The notes under the pieces: generated by a model
Seen by the model: the letters and a program-made list of their open reading frames with translations, nothing else
What the model was told of the DNA's origin: nothing
Databases searched by the model: none
Source: Salipiger bermudensis HTCC2601
GTDB lineage: Bacteria; Pseudomonadota; Alphaproteobacteria; Rhodobacterales; Rhodobacteraceae
Assembly: GCF_000153725.1 (NCBI RefSeq)
Contig: NZ_DS022276.1
Coordinates: forward strand, 2,943,984 to 3,007,983
DNA: 64,000 nt
Reading direction: 5' to 3'
Program-made: the position numbers and the translations under genes
Part shown: positions 60,090-64,000 of the stretch, in pieces
Position numbering within the stretch: position 1 is the stretch's first letter
How the letters are laid out: each line of letters starts with the position of its first letter

Positions 60090-61238
60090 ATGGAGATCGT
60101 TTCGCTCCTGGCGCCTGTGGAAGGCGATCAGCCTTCCGGTGTCGAGTTGAGAAATGATGGGAGGTTTCACGCCATCGAGCGTCTGCTCGAGGCTGCCGAC
60201 AGCAGCGTTCGCCTTAAGGATGATGGAACGATCAACGAGGCGGCGGCTGCGGTGCCGTGGCAGGAGATCATGGACGAGGGCCGGGCGCTCTCTGCCGATG
60301 GTCGCGATCTGCGACTCCTGGTGATCCTCGTGCGGGCCGGCTACGGCAGCGAGGGCTTCGAGGGGCTGCGCCACGGGCTCGAGCTTCTGACCAAGACGCT
60401 GGCCGACTACTGGGACAGCCTGCACCCGGCGCTGCGCGACCGGCCCGATCCGAAGATGGCGGTGCTGCCGCGCTCCAACGCGTTGCGCCAGCTCGAGAAC
60501 GACGACAACGGTCTGCTGGGCGATTTGCGCTGGGGCTTTGTGCTGACCCCGCGCGGCATCGGTCCGATCAGCGGCGATGACCTTGCGAAGGCTGGGTTGA
60601 GCGATTTCGAGATGCTCAACCGCGCCGCTTCGGGTCTGAGCCAGGGCGAGAAGGACGCGCTGGTCTCGAAGCACGGCCAGCGGGTCAACCGGGTGAACGC
60701 GGCGACGCGGGCGCTCGCCACCGAGGAGACCGAGCGCGCCGACGCGATGATCGCGGATCTGATGGCCTGCGAGGCGGGCATAAAGGCGCTGTGCGCCGCT
60801 TTCGATCAGGGCGCCGGGCTGCCGGAGGGGCAGGGACTGATCCTGCCCGAGCTGCTCGAGTTCCTCGAGCGCTGTCGCGCCAGCCTCGAGATGGGCCGCG
60901 CTGCCGTGGCCGGGGCCGCCGCGCCCGAGACACAGGCCGCCGCGCCTGCACCGGACGGCGCGGCCGCAGCGCCCGCCGCCGGGGCCGCGCCCGCCGCTGC
61001 CGCACCGGCGGTGCCGGCGGTCGATGGCGCGATCCGCAACCGCGCCGATGTCGAGAATTCGCTCGACCGCATCGTCGAGTTCTACGAGCGCACCGAGCCC
61101 TCGTCTCCGATCCCGCATCTCGCCCGGCGGATGCGGCGCATGGTGGCGATGGATTTCTTGGAGCTAATGGAAGAGATCGCGCCCTCGGGACTGAAGGAGT
61201 TCCGCAACATCGCCGGGGTCGACGACAAGAAGAAATAG
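60090..61238 (+). CDS. tssA: T6SS protein TssA (ImpA N-terminal domain)
   Basis: 382 residues. The ImpA_N domain occupies the N-terminal half (LLAPVEGDQPSGVELRNDG..., LADYWDSLHPALRDRPDPK). A roughly 40-residue Ala/Pro linker (about 275-312) and a short C-terminal domain (RADVENSLDRIVEFYERTEPSSPI..., KEFRNIAGVDD) follow. TssA caps the baseplate or sheath during assembly. 206 AT-rich bases separate it from tssH, possibly with an internal promoter. Confidence 0.92.
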   Translation: MEIVSLLAPVEGDQPSGVELRNDGRFHAIERLLEAADSSVRLKDDGTINEAAAAVPWQEIMDEGRALSADGRDLRLLVILVRAGYGSEGFEGLRHGLELLTKTLADYWDSLHPALRDRPDPKMAVLPRSNALRQLENDDNGLLGDLRWGFVLTPRGIGPISGDDLAKAGLSDFEMLNRAASGLSQGEKDALVSKHGQRVNRVNAATRALATEETERADAMIADLMACEAGIKALCAAFDQGAGLPEGQGLILPELLEFLERCRASLEMGRAAVAGAAAPETQAAAPAPDGAAAAPAAGAAPAAAAPAVPAVDGAIRNRADVENSLDRIVEFYERTEPSSPIPHLARRMRRMVAMDFLELMEEIAPSGLKEFRNIAGVDDKKK

Positions 61239-61259
61239 GGACACAGGAAAGGTATTCGG

Positions 61260-61799
61260 ATGGCCGACAGCAAGCAGAAAGTCATTGAACGAAACCGGGC
61301 CCCCCGGGTTCAGATCGCCTATGACGTGGAGCATTACGGCAGCCCCACGACCATTGAACTGCCCTTCGTGATGGGGGTGATGGCGGACCTCTCCGGTGCC
61401 TCCGAGACGCCCGAGGCGAAGAAGCCGATCGGCGACCGCAATTTCGTCGAGACCGATGCCGGGCGCTTCAACAAGTTCATGGAAGCGCTGGCACCGCGGG
61501 TGAAGGCGCGGGTCAAGAACACCCTGCCGGCGGAAGAGGGCGAGGAGGCGGACGAGGAGATGTTCGTCGATCTCAGCTTCAAGAGCATGAGCGATTTCGC
61601 CCCCGACAAGGTCGCCGAGCAGGTGCCGGCGCTCAACGAGCTGCTCGGCATGCGCCGCAAGCTCGAGGAGCTGCTCAGCTATATGGACGGCAAGGTCGAT
61701 GCGGAGAAGCGCATCGCCCAGCTTCTCAACAATGAGCCGCTGCTGGCACAGGCCGCAGAGCAGGCGATGGCCGCGCAGGCCGACAGCAAGGAGGACTGA
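61260..61799 (+). CDS. tssB: T6SS contractile sheath small subunit TssB
   Basis: 179 residues with the family-typical RAPRVQIAYDVEHYGSPTTIELPFVMGVMADLSG start and KVRAEQVPALNELLGMRRKL-like region (KVAEQVPALNELLGM). It interlocks with TssC to form the sheath around the Hcp tube. ATG 61260 is preceded by ACAGGAAAGG. Tight spacing to tssC (three bases after the stop). Confidence 0.95.
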   Translation: MADSKQKVIERNRAPRVQIAYDVEHYGSPTTIELPFVMGVMADLSGASETPEAKKPIGDRNFVETDAGRFNKFMEALAPRVKARVKNTLPAEEGEEADEEMFVDLSFKSMSDFAPDKVAEQVPALNELLGMRRKLEELLSYMDGKVDAEKRIAQLLNNEPLLAQAAEQAMAAQADSKED

Positions 61800-61802
61800 C
61801 GC

Positions 61803-63311
61803 ATGGCTGAAGAACAGAAGACGGACGCCGGCGGCGCAGCCGAGGCCGAAGCGCTCGACCTCGGGGAGTTCTCCTCGCTGCTCGAGAAGGATTTCCGGGT
61901 CAAGGACGCCGAGAGCGACAAGTTGCAGTCGCTGGTCGCCAACCTCGCGGTTGCGGCGAAGGAGAAGTCGGGCACCGCGACGATCTCGGGCAACGCGGTG
62001 AAGTCGATCAAGTCGCTGATCGCCGGCATCGACCAGATGCTGTCGAAACAGATGAACGAGATCCTGCACGCTCCCGAGGTGCGCGAGATCGAGGGCACCT
62101 GGCGCGGCCTGCATTACCTCGTGAACAACACCGAAACGGATCAGAAGCTGAAGATCCGGGTGATGAACATGAAGAAGGACGAACTGGCCGACCACCTCGA
62201 GGATTACGAGGGCCAGATGTGGGACCAGTCGGCGGTCTTCAAGAAGATCTACTCGGACGAGTACTCGATGTTCGGCGGCGAGCCCTTCGGTGCCATCGTC
62301 GGCGCCTACGAGTTCAGCCACAAGCCCAAGGACGTGGGCATGCTGCGCAATCTCAGCGGCATCTGCGCCTCGGCACACGCGCCGTTCATCGCTGCCGCCG
62401 CGCCGCAGCTGTTCCGCATGGAAAGCTGGCAGGAACTGCCCAATCCGCAGGACCTCGAGCAGATCGTCTCGAGCCCGGAATATGCCAGCTGGCAGTCGCT
62501 GCGCGAATCCGAGGATGCGCGCTATATCGGCCTGACCATGCCGCGCGTGCTCGGGCGTCTGCCCTACGGCGCCGAGACGGTGCCGGTGAAGGGCTTCGAT
62601 TTCGAGGAAGAGCTCGACGGTCAGCACGACCATTACGTCTGGATGAACGCGGCCTTCGCCATGGGCGTGAACATCAACCGCAGCCACAAGATCTCGGGCT
62701 GGGGTACGCAGATCCGGGGCGTGGAATCCGGCGGCACGGTGATGAACCTGCCGGTGCACACCTTCCCCACGGATGACGGCTCGGTGGCGATGAAATGCCC
62801 CACCGAGATCGCCATCGACGACCGGCGCGAGGCGGAACTGGCCAAGCTCGGCATGATGCCCATCCTGCACCGCAAGAATACCGACGTGGCCGCCTTCATC
62901 GGTGCCCACTCGCTGCAGGATGACGAAACGCGGGCCGGCAAGCTGGTCGATCCCGATGCGCAGGCGAACGAACGCCTGTCGGCGAACCTTCCCTACCTGT
63001 TTCCGGTCAGCCGGTTCGCCCATTACCTCAAAGCCATCGCGCGCGACAAAGTCGGAAGTTTCAAGGAACGCGCCGATATGCAGGTTTGGCTGGGAGAGTG
63101 GATTAACCGCTACGTCCTCGCCAATCCGGCCATGGCCGATGACAAGGCCAAGGCCCGAAGACCGCTTGCCGCCGCTGAGGTGCAGGTGGACAGTGTCGAG
63201 GGACGTCCCGGGTATTACAACGCCCGTTTCTACCTTCGGCCGCACTACCAGCTGGAGGGGATCAATGCGAGCCTGAGGCTCGTCTCCGAGCTGCCCTCCG
63301 TGAAATCGTAG
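61803..63311 (+). CDS. tssC: T6SS contractile sheath large subunit TssC
   Basis: 502 residues. EIEGTWRGLHYLVNNTETDQ, EPFGAIVGAYEFSHKPKDV, DARYIGLTMPRVLGRLPYG and the C-terminal YYNARFYLRPHYQLEGINASLRLVSELP are clear TssC hallmarks. Forms the sheath with TssB, and its N-terminus is the ClpV target region in the complex. Directly downstream of tssB. Confidence 0.97.
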   Translation: MAEEQKTDAGGAAEAEALDLGEFSSLLEKDFRVKDAESDKLQSLVANLAVAAKEKSGTATISGNAVKSIKSLIAGIDQMLSKQMNEILHAPEVREIEGTWRGLHYLVNNTETDQKLKIRVMNMKKDELADHLEDYEGQMWDQSAVFKKIYSDEYSMFGGEPFGAIVGAYEFSHKPKDVGMLRNLSGICASAHAPFIAAAAPQLFRMESWQELPNPQDLEQIVSSPEYASWQSLRESEDARYIGLTMPRVLGRLPYGAETVPVKGFDFEEELDGQHDHYVWMNAAFAMGVNINRSHKISGWGTQIRGVESGGTVMNLPVHTFPTDDGSVAMKCPTEIAIDDRREAELAKLGMMPILHRKNTDVAAFIGAHSLQDDETRAGKLVDPDAQANERLSANLPYLFPVSRFAHYLKAIARDKVGSFKERADMQVWLGEWINRYVLANPAMADDKAKARRPLAAAEVQVDSVEGRPGYYNARFYLRPHYQLEGINASLRLVSELPSVKS

Positions 63312-63341
63312 CACTGACTTTGAAGCAAATGGAGAGGTAGA

Positions 63342-63851
63342 ATGGCATTTACCGGCTATCTGAAAATCCCGGATATCGACGGCGAGTCGCAGCGCGCCGA
63401 GCATGAGGAAGAGATCGACATCACCGACATCATGTGGTCGGTCGAGCAGGCCGCCACTGCGCAGACCGGCCGCGGCCGGGCGCGCTCGCGCGCCGAGGTC
63501 TCGTCGCTCTACTGCAAGAAGGTCTACGATGCCTCCTCGCCCTACATCGCGCTCGCCGCGATGCAGGCCAAGAGCTTCAAGGACGTGATCGTGACGGTGC
63601 GGCGGGACTCGGGCGATGCCCATCTCGACTACCTCACCATCACCATGACCAACACGATCATCTCGAGATACGAGGTCAATGGCGTCGGGCGGATCACCGA
63701 TTCCGAGGGCAAGGAGCGTGAAGGTCAGGAGCTGCAGGAGTCGATCGGCTTCGCGTTCGAGAACATCAAGATCAAGTACATCGTCCAGGAGGAGGATCAC
63801 TCCGCCGGCGACGAGCACGAGGTCGAGTTCGACATCGCCATGGGGGCCTGA
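63342..63851 (+). CDS. hcp: T6SS tube protein Hcp (TssD)
   Basis: 169 residues starting MAFTGYLKIPDIDGESQRAE, the beta-barrel protein that stacks into the secreted inner tube. The C-terminal VNGVGRITDSEGKEREGQELQESIGFAFENIKIKYI matches Hcp. GGAGAGGTAG precedes the ATG. No toxin extension is present at either end. Confidence 0.95.
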   Translation: MAFTGYLKIPDIDGESQRAEHEEEIDITDIMWSVEQAATAQTGRGRARSRAEVSSLYCKKVYDASSPYIALAAMQAKSFKDVIVTVRRDSGDAHLDYLTITMTNTIISRYEVNGVGRITDSEGKEREGQELQESIGFAFENIKIKYIVQEEDHSAGDEHEVEFDIAMGA

Positions 63852-63873
63852 GGCGCGCCGATGAGCACCCCTG

Positions 63874-64000
63874 ATGCCCGAAAGTAGCAAGTCGCAGGCT
63901 GTCTCCCGGCAGGAAGTTGTCCAGCCGTCCCTCTGGGACCGGTTGGTCAACGACCTGCCGGGGCTTTCGGCCGAGGCCGACGCGCTGTCCCGCGATCTGG
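63874..64000 (+). CDS. tssE: T6SS baseplate protein TssE, partial at window end
   Basis: The first 42 residues (MPESSKSQAVSRQEVVQPSL followed by WDRLVNDLPG...ALSRDL) resemble the N-terminus of TssE, a gp25-like baseplate wedge protein, in the expected place after hcp. A nine-codon frame beginning at ATG 63861 ends at once and is rejected. The gene continues beyond the window, so the assignment rests on a short segment and context. Confidence 0.65.
   Translation, partial: MPESSKSQAVSRQEVVQPSLWDRLVNDLPGLSAEADALSRDL

Noticed and set aside
63861-63887. ATG after hcp as the tssE start
   Set aside because: The frame stops after eight codons; ATG 63874 opens a frame that continues to the window end with TssE-like sequence.
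61164-63950. 928-codon open frame antisense to tssB-tssC-hcp
   Set aside because: Spans several well-supported genes and has no domain-like sequence.

Overview
The window is GC-rich alphaproteobacterial chromosome and looks like a marine Rhodobacteraceae (Roseobacter-group) genome. The grounds are the nuoG-N operon followed by birA-coaX-rnj, a 407-residue 5-aminolevulinate synthase with an FnrL-type site, many GTG/TTG starts preceded by good Shine-Dalgarno sequences, and a scattered intergenic repeat. I cannot fix the genus. I saw no rRNA, tRNA, IS element, prophage or CRISPR array. The genes are dense and mostly intact, and only the last one is cut by the window edge.

Layout. 0-10.8 kb: the distal half of the complex I operon (nuoG, H, I, J, K, L, M, N) with extra small genes inserted (a lipoprotein, a carboxymuconolactone decarboxylase-like protein and two possible micro-ORFs), ending at an intrinsic terminator. 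10.9-14.1 kb: birA-coaX-rnj. 14.1-17.1 kb: an XRE-cupin regulator beside the threonine-to-glycine pathway kbl-tdh, with a shared palindromic motif at both promoters. 17.1-35.0 kb: a catabolic island with a MarR regulator, a branched-chain-type ABC importer (livF, livG, fused livHM, livK), a Rieske oxygenase, two AA_synth-family paralogues, a UPF0280 protein and a 6-hydroxynicotinate-reductase-like Fe-S protein. These are divergent from a molybdenum hydroxylase (FAD subunit plus fused FeS-Mo subunit) and the ATP-dependent hydantoinase pair hyuA/hyuB. 35.3-49.5 kb: housekeeping and conserved hypothetical genes (acnA, DUF1223, LpxL-type acyltransferase, a divergent FliG, purB, DUF6314, DUF3422, a sulfotransferase-like/glycosyltransferase pair, an M20 peptidase, an SMR-like protein). 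49.6-54.8 kb: a small secreted protein, hemA, a RodZ-like protein with a duplicated C-terminal domain, and ispG. 54.9-64.0 kb: a type VI secretion locus with a membrane Ser/Thr kinase divergent from tssH(clpV)-tssA-tssB-tssC-hcp-tssE (partial).

The 17-35 kb island is the most promising candidate for an undescribed system. Its enzyme set suggests import of a small N-heterocyclic or aromatic acid, ring hydroxylation by the Mo enzyme, ring reduction by the 6-hydroxynicotinate-reductase homologue, and ATP-driven lactam or imide opening by HyuAB, with roles unknown for the Rieske enzyme and the AA_synth pair. The characterised Eubacterium barkeri 6-hydroxynicotinate reductase carries covalently bound flavin. 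Here its homologue is translationally coupled to a UPF0280 protein, a family I associate with the ApbE-like fold, and it contains an SGVT motif resembling ApbE flavinylation sites. This suggests, but does not prove, that UPF0280 is its flavin-attachment factor.
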